DNA of 64,000 bases. Source: Paramagnetospirillum magnetotacticum MS-1. GTDB taxonomy: Bacteria; Pseudomonadota; Alphaproteobacteria; Rhodospirillales; Magnetospirillaceae. Within the stretch, counting starts at the first letter, position 1. Every line of letters starts with the position of its first letter. The notes below the pieces were generated by a model. That model was not told where the DNA came from and searched no databases. It saw only the letters and a program-made list of their open reading frames with translations. The position numbers and the translations under genes were made by a program. Positions 33,389 to 43,100 of the stretch are shown here, piece after piece. The DNA is taken from assembly GCF_000829825.1 (NCBI RefSeq), contig NZ_JXSL01000009.1, positions 1 through 64,000 of the forward strand, given 5' to 3'.

Positions 33389-35437
33389 TCAGGTCTTAAT
33401 GGAACCGCCCTGAAGGGTGAAGAAGAACGTCGTTCCCATATCGGGCTGAGATTCCAGCCAAATGCTCCCGCCATGTCGCTCGACGATCTTCTTGCAGATG
33501 GCGAGGCCGATCCCGGTACCTTCGTACTGATCTCGGGTATGGAGGCGCTGAAAAATGCCGAAGATACGCTCGAAATACTCGGTGGCAATGCCGATCCCGT
33601 TATCGCTTATGCTGAATTCCCAGCCACCGTCGCGGAGTCGCCCACCGATGCTGATGGCCGGAGCGACCTCAGACTTCCTGTATTTGAGGGCGTTTCCGAT
33701 CAGGTTCTGAAAGAGCCTCATGATCTGAACCGGGTCCCCCATGATCCCGCACGACAGCAGCGATTCGTCGATGTGAATGGCCGCTCCACACTCGCTGACG
33801 CCCATGCCGAGATTGGTCAGCGCCAGTTGAATGGCTGGCAGGACCGGCATGGCCGTTATGGGGTCACCATGCCGGGTGATGCGTGAGAACTCCAAGAGGC
33901 CAAGAACCAGTTGGTCCATACGCTTGGCGCCGTCACGGGCATAGCCGATGAAGTCGTGGCCGTCCTGGTCGAGCAGAGCTCCGTAACGGCGTTCCAGAAG
34001 ACTCAGATAACTGCTGACCATCCGCAGCGGTTCTCGCAGATCGTGGCTGGCGACATAGGCGAATTGCTCCAGTTCAGAATTGGAGCGCTCGATTTCAGCG
34101 ACATAGCTGGTGATCTTGGCCTCGGCGCGCTTCTGGTCGCTGATGTCACGGGAAAACACCGCCAATTTGTCGATTCGTCCATCAGGACCCGTAACAGGGA
34201 AGATGAAATTGTCGAGGAAGAGCTCCCCCTGGTGATCCAGAACATGAGCTGGAATCCCACTTTCCAGCACGCCCAGACAGGCTTGTCTTCGGCTTTCTGC
34301 CAGATCCGGAGGAAGGAGAGTCCAGACGCAGTCGCCGAGGAGGCATTCGACCGTCGTGCAAAATCGCTCTGCCATGACGGTGTTGGCGGCGAGAATGGCC
34401 CCGTCGATTTTAAAGAGCATGATGGCGTCGATCGAGGCATTCAGCAGGGCGTTGATCAGCGATTGGCTGATCTGGAGCTCCCGCTCCGAACGCTTTTGCT
34501 CGGTGATGTCCTCGTGAACCAGCACCACCTCGGGAACGGAATCGTTCCTTCCCCGAATCGGATAGGCATAGCCGTGCACCCAGCGCTCCTCACCCCGCCC
34601 AGTATCGACGGTGACGTGGATGGCTGGAATTTCCAGGCTGCGCCCGGCCAGGCCTTCGGAAAGCAGACGCTCCGCGCCGATCCGGTCGAGGACGGGATGC
34701 CCGCCTTCAGCGGTGGGAGCCGTGACGGTCTGCCCCCACAATTTAACCCAGGACCGGTTTGACATCCGCGGAACCGATGCGGCATCGACGATCTGGATAG
34801 CCAGTGGGCTTTGTTCAAAGATGGCGCGAAAGCGCGTCTCCGACTCCTGCAGGGCGATTTCCGCCTGCTTGCGGCTGGTGATGTCCAAAGCGGTGCTGAG
34901 GCACCGCCAGCCGTCTCCCCATCCCTCACCCAACCGGACGCTTTCCAGGATCACCGGAAAGGGCGGGCGTTGGTCGGGAGACAGCCATAGCTCGGAGGAG
35001 GCCCTCCCGACGCTTCGCACCGTGGCGAAATGGGCGTCCAGGTCATGGCGGCTGTCTTTCTCGACGAAGAGAAGAAACGGCTTGCCCGTGATGCGGCTCT
35101 TGGTGCGGGCCAGCATTCCCATCCCGGCGATGTTGGCGTCGATCACCGTGAGCTTATCGTCGATGATGAAATAGCCAGCCGGAGAATATTCAAAAAGATC
35201 CTGATACCGATGGCTGACCTTTTCGATGTTGTCCTGGGCTTGGCGGAGTTGCTCGTTCTGCGTCCGAAGCTCTTCCTGGTGGACATGGAGGTTGTGCAGG
35301 GTACCGGCCATGTGCCGTTGGGCTTCGGCCATGGCCTCGGGCGTCTGGCGGCGAAGCGCCGCCAGCTCCATGCTCATGGCATGAAGTTCGGCCTCCAACT
35401 GCGCCTTGGTTTTCTCCCGATTATTCCTAATGTCCAT
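33389..35437 (-). CDS. Cytosolic triple-PAS histidine kinase
   Basis: 682 residues. N-terminal coiled coil (10-75), three PAS domains (about 78-187, 203-312, 327-435; the second and third followed by PAC-type ends EDITEQKRSE and RDISDQKRAE), HisKA with His near 465 (VASHDLREPLRM), and HATPase_c (NLIGNALKYRK, DNGIGIATEYFERIFG, GTGIGLAICKKI). No membrane helices and no receiver. The third PAS and the kinase region are paralogous to 27246-29054, and the adjacent gene encodes a CheB-CheR-kinase fusion read divergently. Confidence 0.92.
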   Translation of the reverse strand: MDIRNNREKTKAQLEAELHAMSMELAALRRQTPEAMAEAQRHMAGTLHNLHVHQEELRTQNEQLRQAQDNIEKVSHRYQDLFEYSPAGYFIIDDKLTVIDANIAGMGMLARTKSRITGKPFLLFVEKDSRHDLDAHFATVRSVGRASSELWLSPDQRPPFPVILESVRLGEGWGDGWRCLSTALDITSRKQAEIALQESETRFRAIFEQSPLAIQIVDAASVPRMSNRSWVKLWGQTVTAPTAEGGHPVLDRIGAERLLSEGLAGRSLEIPAIHVTVDTGRGEERWVHGYAYPIRGRNDSVPEVVLVHEDITEQKRSERELQISQSLINALLNASIDAIMLFKIDGAILAANTVMAERFCTTVECLLGDCVWTLLPPDLAESRRQACLGVLESGIPAHVLDHQGELFLDNFIFPVTGPDGRIDKLAVFSRDISDQKRAEAKITSYVAEIERSNSELEQFAYVASHDLREPLRMVSSYLSLLERRYGALLDQDGHDFIGYARDGAKRMDQLVLGLLEFSRITRHGDPITAMPVLPAIQLALTNLGMGVSECGAAIHIDESLLSCGIMGDPVQIMRLFQNLIGNALKYRKSEVAPAISIGGRLRDGGWEFSISDNGIGIATEYFERIFGIFQRLHTRDQYEGTGIGLAICKKIVERHGGSIWLESQPDMGTTFFFTLQGGSIKT

Positions 35438-35583
35438 CTTGCGGCTTATTTAATTGCTCTCTATCCCCACATCAGATTCGCACAGCTACAAACAACATGG
35501 CGAACACTTTTTATAGATTATATGATGGGACGCTTAAGCCGCACCGCCATTTTACAATGAAGATGGCCGCAGGGGAGTTGGAC

Positions 35584-38500
35584 ATGGCGCGTAAGCCGAA
35601 AGAAGCGGGCGGCACTTCGGTGGCGGTGCGCTCATCGACAAAGCTCGGTGCGGAGGGAGAAGTCTCCAAGAAAACCCGAGGACGTCGCAGCAACCTCTAC
35701 GTGGTCGGCATCGGCGCCTCGGCGGGCGGCCTGGAGGCGCTGCCGCCCTTCGTGGCCCATCTGCCGACCGAGGCCAACATGGCCTATGTCATCGTCCAGC
35801 ATCTGTCGCCAGCCTATCGCTCCATGATGGTGCAATTGCTGGCGCGCGAGACCAAGCTGCCGGTGGAAGAGATCAAGGACGGCACCGTCCTGGTCGCCAA
35901 CACCATCTACATCACGCCGCCCAACAAGGATGTCCGGGTCAAGAACTCGACCCTGTGGCTGCGCGAGCCTTCGGCGCCGTTGGGTCCGAAGCCCTCGGTG
36001 GACGTCTTCTTCGCCTCCTTGGCCGAGGACCGCGGCCAGCACGCCATCGGCGTGATCCTGTCGGGCACCGGCAGTGATGGCGCACATGGCATGCGCGCCA
36101 TCAAGGCCAGCGGCGGACTGACCGTGGCTCAGGAGCCCGAAACCGCCAAATATGACGGCATGCCCAAGGCTGCCATCGATTCCGGCTGTGTCGATCAGAC
36201 GCTGCCTCCCGATTCCATTGGCCCGGAACTGTCCTCCATCTCGCGCTTTCCCCGACCGGTGGTTAACCAGAAGTCGGAAGAGACCAAGACCCAGGACACC
36301 ATCAACGAAATCTTCCTGCTGGTCCGCAAGCGTACCGAGGTGGATTTTACCCAGTACAAGCTGAACACCGTCCGCCGCCGCCTGGAGCGGCGCATGGCCG
36401 CCAACCGCATCGAGACCCTGGTGGCCTATCTGGACTTTGTCCAGCGCCAACCCGCCGAACTGGACCTGCTGTGCAAGGACATCCTGATCTCGGTGACCTC
36501 GTTCTTCCGCGATACCAAGGCGTTCGAGGATATCAAGCTGACCCTGTCGGAACTGCTGATGACCAAGCGTCCCGGCGATTCCATCCGCATCTGGGTGCCA
36601 GCCTGCGCCACGGGTGAGGAAGCCTATTCCTTCGCCATGATGCTGACCGATCTTCTCGGCGATGCCTGCAAGTCTTACAAAATCCAGGTCTTCGCCACGG
36701 ATATCGACATGGACGCCATGCGCCATGCCCGTAAAGGAACATATTCGGCCACCACGGTGGATGGACTGGACAAGGCGTATGTGTCGAAATACTTCGACGC
36801 CATGGGGCAAAATTATCAGATCAAGAAGCCCATCCGCGAGATGGTGGTGTTCGCCCGCCAGGACCTGATCAAGGACCCGCCCTTCGTCAAGGTCGATATT
36901 ATCAGTTGCCGCAATGTGCTGATCTATTTCAATTCCGACCTCCAGGACCGCATCTTCCAGGTGTTCCATTACGCCCTGAACCCGGAGGGCCACCTGTTTC
37001 TGGGCAAGTCGGAATCGGTGGGGCGCTGCACCGACCTGTTCCGCTCCATCAAGACCACGTCGAAGATTTTCCAAAAGCGCATGGGCGGGCCGCGCTCCGC
37101 CAACCCGGTCTTCGGAGCCTTCCGGCTCAAGCCCACAGAATCCTCGGAGACAATGCTGCCATTGGGGGGCGCCTCCATCGAATCCATCGTACGCGATGGC
37201 TTTGTCGAAGCCTGCATGCCAGCCAGCGTGGCCATCAATGAGAATCTGGATATCGTTTACTATCACGGCGACGTGGACGGTTTTGTCCGCTTTCCTCAGG
37301 GCCGCCCCAACCAGAATCTCGGCAAGCTGATCGCCGACGATTTCCGCATCGATCTTCGCGCCCTGGTGCACCGGTCCCGTGAGACCAGCACCGTCGCCAT
37401 GGGCAGCAAGCGCCAATTACGAACCCGCGAGGGGGATGTGATGTCGCGGCTGGTGGTGCGGCCGTTGCATGTTGAATCCGGGCGCGAGCTGCTGTTCCTG
37501 GTCAGTTGCGAGAAGATCGAGCTTATCTCCGAGGGCGGCGCAGTGGAGGCAACCACCTCGCCGGGCAACGAAATCCGCCTGATCGAGCTGGAGCAGGAGC
37601 TGACCGCGACGCGCGAGCATCTCCAGACCGTGGTGGAGGAGCTTGAGACCTCAAACGAAGAGCTTCAGGCCCTTAACGAGGAAATGCAGGCCGCCAACGA
37701 GGAACTGCAATCCTCCAATGAGGAGTTGGAAACCTCCAACGAGGAACTGCAATCCACCAACGAGGAACTGACCACGGTCAACGAGGAACTGCAGGTCCGC
37801 ACCTCGGAACTGGCCGCCGCCAACGCCGACCTCCAGAATATCCAGGACAATGTCGGCTTTCCCATGCTGGTGGTGGACAAGGGGCTGCGCATCACCCGCT
37901 TTACCCCTCAGGCGGCGCGGCTGTTCGGGTTGTTGCCTTCCGACGCTGGCCAGTTGATCACCGCCGTACCCAGCCAATTTCACGTCAAGGATCTGCGCAA
38001 CCTTCTGGTTACCGTGGTTTCCAGCGGTTTGTCCCACGAAGAGATCATCGACGCCGAGGGACGCATCTACCGCATGGGGATCTTCCCCTATCGCGATCTG
38101 CGGGAGCAGACGGCGGGGGCCATCCTCACCTTCATCGACGAGACCGATCTGCGGAACACTCAAAAAGATTTGGAAGCCAGCATTGACAGTCTGCGCTCAA
38201 CCCAGGGGGAACTGAAAGAGGCCAAGAATATTGCGGAGTCCGCCAACCGCGCCAAGTCTGAGTTCCTGGCCAATATGAGCCACGAGTTGCGCACTCCGCT
38301 CAATGCCGTTCTGGGTTTCGCCCAGATCATGGCGGACGAGATGTGGGGTAGCCTGGGCAATGATCGCTACAAGGAATATATCGGGATCATCGTCAATAGC
38401 GGCCAGCACCTGCTGGCGCTGATTGGCCAGGTGCTCGACATGTCGGTGATCGAAGCTGGGCGGACAACCTTGCGCGAGAGCAACGTCAATATCAGCGATG

Positions 38501-38967
38501 TGATCGTCACGTCCATGCGGCTGCTGTCATCCCAGGCGGAAAATTCCGAAATCAACCTGACAGCATCAGTGCCCGATGATCTGCCTCACATGCGCGGAGA
38601 CCTGACGGCCATCCAACGGATACTCCTCAATCTGCTTGGCAACGCCCTGAAATTCACCCCGGCAGGCGGGGCCGTTACCCTGACCGCCTCCCATGATCAA
38701 AGCGGCGTGACGATCTGCGTGCGTGATACCGGCATCGGCATTTCTGCCCATGATCTGGACCGTGTTCTGATGCCCTTTGAACAAGGGGGGCAACGGATAT
38801 TGCGCAAGGAGCGGGAAGGCGTTGGCCTCGGCCTGCCCATTACGAAGTCGCTGATGGAACTGCATGGCGGCACCTTGTCCATCGACAGTAAGGAAGGCAA
38901 AGGCACCACCGCCTGTGTCCACTTTCCAGCCTCTCGTTCGCTGGCGGCTCATGACGTGATGGTGTGA
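35584..38967 (+). CDS. CheB-CheR-PAS-histidine kinase fusion
   Basis: 1127 residues. Order: CheB methylesterase (about 38-225; GIGASAGGLEAL with Ser, VQHLSPAYRS with His, SGTGSDGAHGM with Asp), CheR methyltransferase (about 240-510; SVTSFFRDTKAFEDI, PACATGEEAYSFAM), a long coiled coil of NEELQ-type repeats (about 680-750), PAS (757-859), HisKA with His about 900 (MSHELRTPLNAVLGF) and HATPase_c (1003-1115). No receiver domain. The set hints at a self-contained adaptation/signalling protein outside the classic Che array. Start after AGGGGAG; ATGs at 35497 and 35557 are possible. Confidence 0.92.
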   Translation: MARKPKEAGGTSVAVRSSTKLGAEGEVSKKTRGRRSNLYVVGIGASAGGLEALPPFVAHLPTEANMAYVIVQHLSPAYRSMMVQLLARETKLPVEEIKDGTVLVANTIYITPPNKDVRVKNSTLWLREPSAPLGPKPSVDVFFASLAEDRGQHAIGVILSGTGSDGAHGMRAIKASGGLTVAQEPETAKYDGMPKAAIDSGCVDQTLPPDSIGPELSSISRFPRPVVNQKSEETKTQDTINEIFLLVRKRTEVDFTQYKLNTVRRRLERRMAANRIETLVAYLDFVQRQPAELDLLCKDILISVTSFFRDTKAFEDIKLTLSELLMTKRPGDSIRIWVPACATGEEAYSFAMMLTDLLGDACKSYKIQVFATDIDMDAMRHARKGTYSATTVDGLDKAYVSKYFDAMGQNYQIKKPIREMVVFARQDLIKDPPFVKVDIISCRNVLIYFNSDLQDRIFQVFHYALNPEGHLFLGKSESVGRCTDLFRSIKTTSKIFQKRMGGPRSANPVFGAFRLKPTESSETMLPLGGASIESIVRDGFVEACMPASVAINENLDIVYYHGDVDGFVRFPQGRPNQNLGKLIADDFRIDLRALVHRSRETSTVAMGSKRQLRTREGDVMSRLVVRPLHVESGRELLFLVSCEKIELISEGGAVEATTSPGNEIRLIELEQELTATREHLQTVVEELETSNEELQALNEEMQAANEELQSSNEELETSNEELQSTNEELTTVNEELQVRTSELAAANADLQNIQDNVGFPMLVVDKGLRITRFTPQAARLFGLLPSDAGQLITAVPSQFHVKDLRNLLVTVVSSGLSHEEIIDAEGRIYRMGIFPYRDLREQTAGAILTFIDETDLRNTQKDLEASIDSLRSTQGELKEAKNIAESANRAKSEFLANMSHELRTPLNAVLGFAQIMADEMWGSLGNDRYKEYIGIIVNSGQHLLALIGQVLDMSVIEAGRTTLRESNVNISDVIVTSMRLLSSQAENSEINLTASVPDDLPHMRGDLTAIQRILLNLLGNALKFTPAGGAVTLTASHDQSGVTICVRDTGIGISAHDLDRVLMPFEQGGQRILRKEREGVGLGLPITKSLMELHGGTLSIDSKEGKGTTACVHFPASRSLAAHDVMV

Positions 38968-39035
38968 CGGGGACGGTCAACACAGCCCCGCCGGTTTCCC
39001 GCGCCGAGCCAAGCCATCACCGGCCCAGTGGAACC

Positions 39036-40049
39036 TCAGTCGGCCATCACGGGAATTAGGCAATCCTGCGGCTCCGGCCCGTTTCCCAAGGCAGCCAACA
39101 GGCTGTCCGCCAGGGCATAGGGATCGCGGTCACGGCTCACCACCTGGTCGATCAGGGATTCCACGATCTGCTCCCTGCCCTTGAGCAGTCGTTTGTCCAG
39201 CCTGTCGCGGATGATCTCGGCCGTGCGGTGCCTGACCCTCTGACGGGCGCGCATCCGCGCCGAGTCCGGATGGTCGCGCACATGATCGAACCATGACTGC
39301 ACGGTGTCGGCCAGTTCCTCGGCGCCCTGGCCAAGAAGCGACTGGGTCTTGAGCACCGGGGGAATCCAGGCCGTCTCGGGATGAAGATGATGGCCGAGCG
39401 TGACCATGTCGCGGATCTGGCTCACCGTCCGGTCGGCCTCGGGGTGATCGCCCTTGTTGACCACGTAGATGTCGCCGATCTCGTTGATACCGGCCTTGGC
39501 CGCCTGAACGTCGCCGCCGCCCATGGGCGTCTGCACCAGCACCACCAGATCGGCATGGCGGATGATGGCGGTTTCGTTCTGCCCCACCCCCACGGTCTCG
39601 ATGATGATGACGTCCCAGTTCATGGCGTCCAGCACGGTCAGCGCATCACCGGCGGCCTTGGCCAACCCGCCCAGTTGCCCGCGCGACGCCATGGACCGGA
39701 TGAATACGCCGTCATCGCAGGTGTGGTCGGCCATGCGCAGGCGATCGCCCAGCACGGCTCCGCCCGAGAAGGGGCTGGACGGGTCCACGGCCAACACCGC
39801 CACCTTTTTACCGCGCTTGCGCCACACCCGGATCATCTGGCTGACCAGGGAACTCTTGCCCGCGCCGGGCGGGCCGGTCACGCCGATTACCTGCGCTCGG
39901 CCCCCCGCCTTGTAAAGGGCCTGGAGCAGATGGACCAGCCCCTCTTCCTCGCGCTCCACCCGGCTGATGAGACGGGCGCAGACGCGGATATCGCCCAGGG
40001 CCAGGGCGGCCCGCGTCGCCGCGATCTCGTTCTTGTCGCGCTTGGTCAT
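39036..40049 (-). CDS. meaB: MeaB/ArgK-type GTPase, mutase chaperone
   Basis: 337 residues. P-loop GVTGPPGAGKSSLVSQ, switch regions DPSSPFSGGAVLGDR and ETVGVGQNE, and NKGD for guanine. MeaB proteins load and protect the cobalamin cofactor of acyl-CoA mutases using GTP. Third gene of an operon after the mutase large and small subunits (gap 25 bases), so it is the dedicated chaperone of this mutase. Start fixed by GGGAGGATTGC-ATG. Confidence 0.93.
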   Translation of the reverse strand: MTKRDKNEIAATRAALALGDIRVCARLISRVEREEEGLVHLLQALYKAGGRAQVIGVTGPPGAGKSSLVSQMIRVWRKRGKKVAVLAVDPSSPFSGGAVLGDRLRMADHTCDDGVFIRSMASRGQLGGLAKAAGDALTVLDAMNWDVIIIETVGVGQNETAIIRHADLVVLVQTPMGGGDVQAAKAGINEIGDIYVVNKGDHPEADRTVSQIRDMVTLGHHLHPETAWIPPVLKTQSLLGQGAEELADTVQSWFDHVRDHPDSARMRARQRVRHRTAEIIRDRLDKRLLKGREQIVESLIDQVVSRDRDPYALADSLLAALGNGPEPQDCLIPVMAD

Positions 40050-40074
40050 GCAATCCTCCCGGCGGCCAGGGCGA

Positions 40075-40491
40075 TCAGGCGGATTTCCGCTCGGCGCCCC
40101 TGGCATTGGCGGCGACATAGTCGATGATCTGGGCGCTGGAACTGCCCGGCGGAAAGACCTCGGCGATGCCGTTGCCCTTCAGATGCGCGGCCACATGCTT
40201 GGGGATATTGCCGCCACAGATCACCGGCACATCGCTCATGCCGTTATCCTTCAGCAGTTCCACCAGATATTCGATCTGGTTGAAGTTCGAGGCATGCGAG
40301 CTGATGCCGATGGCGTCCACATCCTCCTGAATGGCGGCCTTGAGGATCATTTCCGGCGTCTGGGTGGCGCCCAGATAGATGACCTCGAAACCGGCATCGC
40401 GCAGCACGCGGGCCACGATCTCGCCGCCGGTGGTGTGCCCGTCCAGGCCGATCATGGAGATGATGACCTTGATACCTTTTCCCTTGCTCAT
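40075..40491 (-). CDS. Cobalamin-binding small subunit of acyl-CoA mutase
   Basis: 138 residues, only a B12-binding domain. The DxHxxG motif is in IGLDGHTTGGEIV (His ligand to cobalt), followed by GFEVIYLGATQTP, the Ser-x-Leu-like region SSHASNF and GGNIP. Works with the product of 40503-42122 as a two-chain mutase, as in isobutyryl- and hydroxyisobutyryl-CoA mutases. Eleven bases separate it from the large subunit gene. The long upstream frame is a shadow. Confidence 0.92.
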   Translation of the reverse strand: MSKGKGIKVIISMIGLDGHTTGGEIVARVLRDAGFEVIYLGATQTPEMILKAAIQEDVDAIGISSHASNFNQIEYLVELLKDNGMSDVPVICGGNIPKHVAAHLKGNGIAEVFPPGSSSAQIIDYVAANARGAERKSA

Positions 40492-40502
40492 GGCCGTTCC
40501 TT

Positions 40503-42122
40503 TCATTGGTAGTCGTAGGGGCACGAGATCATGTCGAACGGATCGTAGGTCAGTCCGCGCGCCAGACGGATGGTGCCCATGACCTCGCCCACGCTGGCAT
40601 AGGCCTTCACCGCCTCGATGATGGAGGGCATCAGATTGAAGCGGTCGCCCTTCTGGCCGTCCCGGTAGAGTTGGGTCAGGGTGGCCTTCAGCGCCGCCTG
40701 GTCGCGGGTCTTCTTCCATTCGGCCATGCGGTTGGCGATCAATTCCGAATCCTGGGAATGGACCTCCTGAATGGGGATCTCGAAATCCTCCTCGGGCGGG
40801 ATGACCAGATGGTTCACGCCCACCACCAGGCGTTCCTTGTTGTCGATCTCCTGGAACTTCTTGGCGGCCTCGGCGGACAGCATGTCCTGGATATAGCCCC
40901 GTTCCAGGGCGGCGATCATGCCGCCCATGCCCTGGATCTCGTTGTAGATGCGGTAGCCCTCTTCCTCCACCTTGTTGGTGAGCGCCTCCACGTAATAGGA
41001 ACCGGCCAGGGGATCCACCACATCGGCGGCGCCCGATTCATAGGCCACGATGTGCTGGGTGTTCAGCGACATGCGCGCCGCCAGGGCCGAGGGCTCGGAA
41101 TGGGCATTGTCTAGCGTGGCGTTGTCGAGCGCAGTACAGCCGCCGATGACGCCCGCCAGCGTCTGGATGGCGCAACGCACCACATTGTTCAGGGGCTGCT
41201 GGAAAGTCATGGTGCGGCCCGATGTGTGGATGGCGATGAGCAATTGGCACGCCTTCTCGGTCTTGGCGTGGAATTCCTCTTTGGCCATGCGGGCATACAT
41301 ACGCCTGAGCGCCCGGATCTTGGCGATCTCGTCGAAGAAGCGGGTGCCGACGCTGACCAGTTCATAGGGAAACAGCGAGGTGGTGTCGAAATCCAGGCCG
41401 CGCTCGTTGATCAAGCGGCCGCAGATCTCCTTGATCATGGACAGGCAGACGGCCAGCGCCTGAGCCGAATTGCCACCCGATTCCTGGAAGTGCTGCGAGA
41501 TGATGGAGGCCCGCATGCGGATCTTGTTCTTCAGCACATATTCGCCCGCGTCCAAAAACAGCTTCAGGTTCAGATCGAACGGGCTGACATCGGTCTGGCC
41601 GAAATAGTTCTCGAACGGCGATTCCATACAGCTGCCGTGAACTTCGGACGGGTCGATGCCACGCTTCTGGGCCAGGGCCACGATATAGGCCAGACGCAGG
41701 ACCGACGGCGCCGAAGACCCCAGCAAGGTGATGGACTGGCCGGTCAGCGGAATGCCGTCCATCAGTTCCTCGAACTCCAGCAGCGAGCATCCGGGCCAGC
41801 CCAGCACTCCGACCTCACGGCGGCCCAGAGGATGGTCGGGATCGATGCAATCGGAGAACACCCGGTCACTGATGACGCAGATGCCGCCGGTCTGGCCCAT
41901 CTCCCGGTACTTCTTCAGCACCTGATTGGCGGCCACCGAGGTGCCGAGACCGGCGGTCATGCGCTGGGTCCACATGCGCGAGCGGTAGCCCTTGGGGAAG
42001 TAGCCGCGGGTATAGGGATATTGCCCCGGATCGGCCAGATCCTTCGAGTAGTCGAAGCCGGCGATGTCCTCGGGACCATAGGTCTCCTTCAGGGCATATC
42101 CATAGTCGGTTTCTCTCTTCAT
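40503..42122 (-). CDS. Acyl-CoA mutase large (substrate) subunit, divergent subfamily
   Basis: 539 residues. Methylmalonyl-CoA mutase family TIM barrel (YPYTRGYFPKGYRSRMWTQR, SGAADVVDPLAGSYYVEALT, YEVEEEGY-like helix). The segment aligned with the substrate-specific RQYAGF of methylmalonyl-CoA mutase reads RMTAGLGTS, and the central region (VHGSCMESPFENYFGQTDVS) differs strongly from known mutases, so the substrate is not methylmalonyl-CoA by simple analogy. Neighbouring ligase and CoA transferase point to a carbon-skeleton rearrangement in catabolism of an unusual acid. Start fixed by GGAGAGAG. Confidence 0.9.
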   Translation of the reverse strand: MKRETDYGYALKETYGPEDIAGFDYSKDLADPGQYPYTRGYFPKGYRSRMWTQRMTAGLGTSVAANQVLKKYREMGQTGGICVISDRVFSDCIDPDHPLGRREVGVLGWPGCSLLEFEELMDGIPLTGQSITLLGSSAPSVLRLAYIVALAQKRGIDPSEVHGSCMESPFENYFGQTDVSPFDLNLKLFLDAGEYVLKNKIRMRASIISQHFQESGGNSAQALAVCLSMIKEICGRLINERGLDFDTTSLFPYELVSVGTRFFDEIAKIRALRRMYARMAKEEFHAKTEKACQLLIAIHTSGRTMTFQQPLNNVVRCAIQTLAGVIGGCTALDNATLDNAHSEPSALAARMSLNTQHIVAYESGAADVVDPLAGSYYVEALTNKVEEEGYRIYNEIQGMGGMIAALERGYIQDMLSAEAAKKFQEIDNKERLVVGVNHLVIPPEEDFEIPIQEVHSQDSELIANRMAEWKKTRDQAALKATLTQLYRDGQKGDRFNLMPSIIEAVKAYASVGEVMGTIRLARGLTYDPFDMISCPYDYQ

Positions 42123-42162
42123 TGGTCTCTCTCCGGTTTCGCAACGCCGCCGGTGGCAAGCC

Positions 42163-42210
42163 ATAAGCCAATTAATAGTCCGACCGATTGGTCGTTTAAT
42201 TGACTATAAT
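42163..42210. promoter_or_regulatory. Operator O1 and promoter of the mutase operon
   Basis: CGACCGATTGGTCG at 42181-42194 is an inverted repeat (CGACC/GGTCG). In the minus direction it is followed by GGACTATTAAT, which can serve as -10. The same arrangement recurs at the ligase and CoA-transferase promoters. A plus-strand TATAAT at 42204-42209 may belong to the divergent nitroreductase gene. Confidence 0.7.
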
Positions 42211-42340
42211 GGCCCCCTGCCCTACCGTCAACGCTTCGGTTGCCCTTTTCCATGGTTGCGTCGCGCACGCAGCTTCGGGTACGAATTAACCGTCCGCGTG
42301 GACTTTTTATGTGCTTTCCGCTTGGCGATAAGGATGTCTC

Positions 42341-43036
42341 ATGGAACCCTCACCTTCCACGCCCCTCACCATCTTCGACGCCCTGACCAGCCGCGCCAGC
42401 ATGCGTGCCTTCCTTCCCACCCCGGTGCCGCGCCTCACGGTGGAAGCCATCCTGGCCCTGGCCGCGCGGGCCCCCAGCGGCTCCAACATCCAGCCCTGGA
42501 CCGTCCATGTTCTGGAGGGCGAAGCCCGCGACCGCCTTTGTCAGCGCCTGTTGCAAGCCCATCGGGAGGATGAACCCGGCCATGGCGACGACTACACCTA
42601 CTACCCGCCCGAATGGTTCGAGCCGTTCTTGTCCCGGCGCCGCAAGCTGGGCCTCGACCTTTACCGCAGCCTGGGAATCGGCCGCGACGACCGCCAGCGC
42701 ATGAAGGATCAGCTGGGCCGCAACTACCTGTTCTTCGACGCGCCCATCGGAATGATCCTCACCCTCGACCGCCGCCATGGGCAGAGCGCCTGGATCGACC
42801 TGGGCGCCTTCTTGCAATCGCTCATGCTGGCGGCCCGAGGCTACGGCCTTCACACCTGTCCCCAGCAGGCCTTCGCCCGCTTCCATCGCCTGATCCGCCC
42901 CATTCTCGGCATTCCCGAGACCGAGGTGGTTGTCTGCGGTCTGGCCCTGGGGCATGCCGATACCTCGGCGCCCGAGAACGCCCTGGTCAGTGAGCGGGTT
43001 CCGGTGGCGGAATTCGCCCGCTTTCACTCCGGCTGA
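42341..43036 (+). CDS. Nitroreductase-family flavoprotein
   Basis: 231 residues. N-terminal SRASMRAFLPTPVPRLTVEA and APSGSNIQPWTVHVL are the FMN-binding start of the family; GLHTCPQQAFARFH and ETEVVVCGLALGHAD complete it. Family members reduce nitro groups, quinones or enoyl-type substrates with NAD(P)H. Transcribed away from the mutase operon and sharing its regulatory region, so it may belong to the same regulon. Substrate unknown. Confidence 0.9.
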   Translation: MEPSPSTPLTIFDALTSRASMRAFLPTPVPRLTVEAILALAARAPSGSNIQPWTVHVLEGEARDRLCQRLLQAHREDEPGHGDDYTYYPPEWFEPFLSRRRKLGLDLYRSLGIGRDDRQRMKDQLGRNYLFFDAPIGMILTLDRRHGQSAWIDLGAFLQSLMLAARGYGLHTCPQQAFARFHRLIRPILGIPETEVVVCGLALGHADTSAPENALVSERVPVAEFARFHSG

Positions 43037-43100
43037 ACGGGTGGGCCGCGAACCGGGAAGCCCCGGTACGCGGCCACCTTTGGAAGCGGCAATGGGACGA

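Noticed and set aside
40503-42122. Direct naming of the mutase as methylmalonyl-CoA mutase
   Set aside because: Residues that define the substrate in that enzyme are not kept, and the gene context is a CoA-ligase pathway rather than propionate metabolism.
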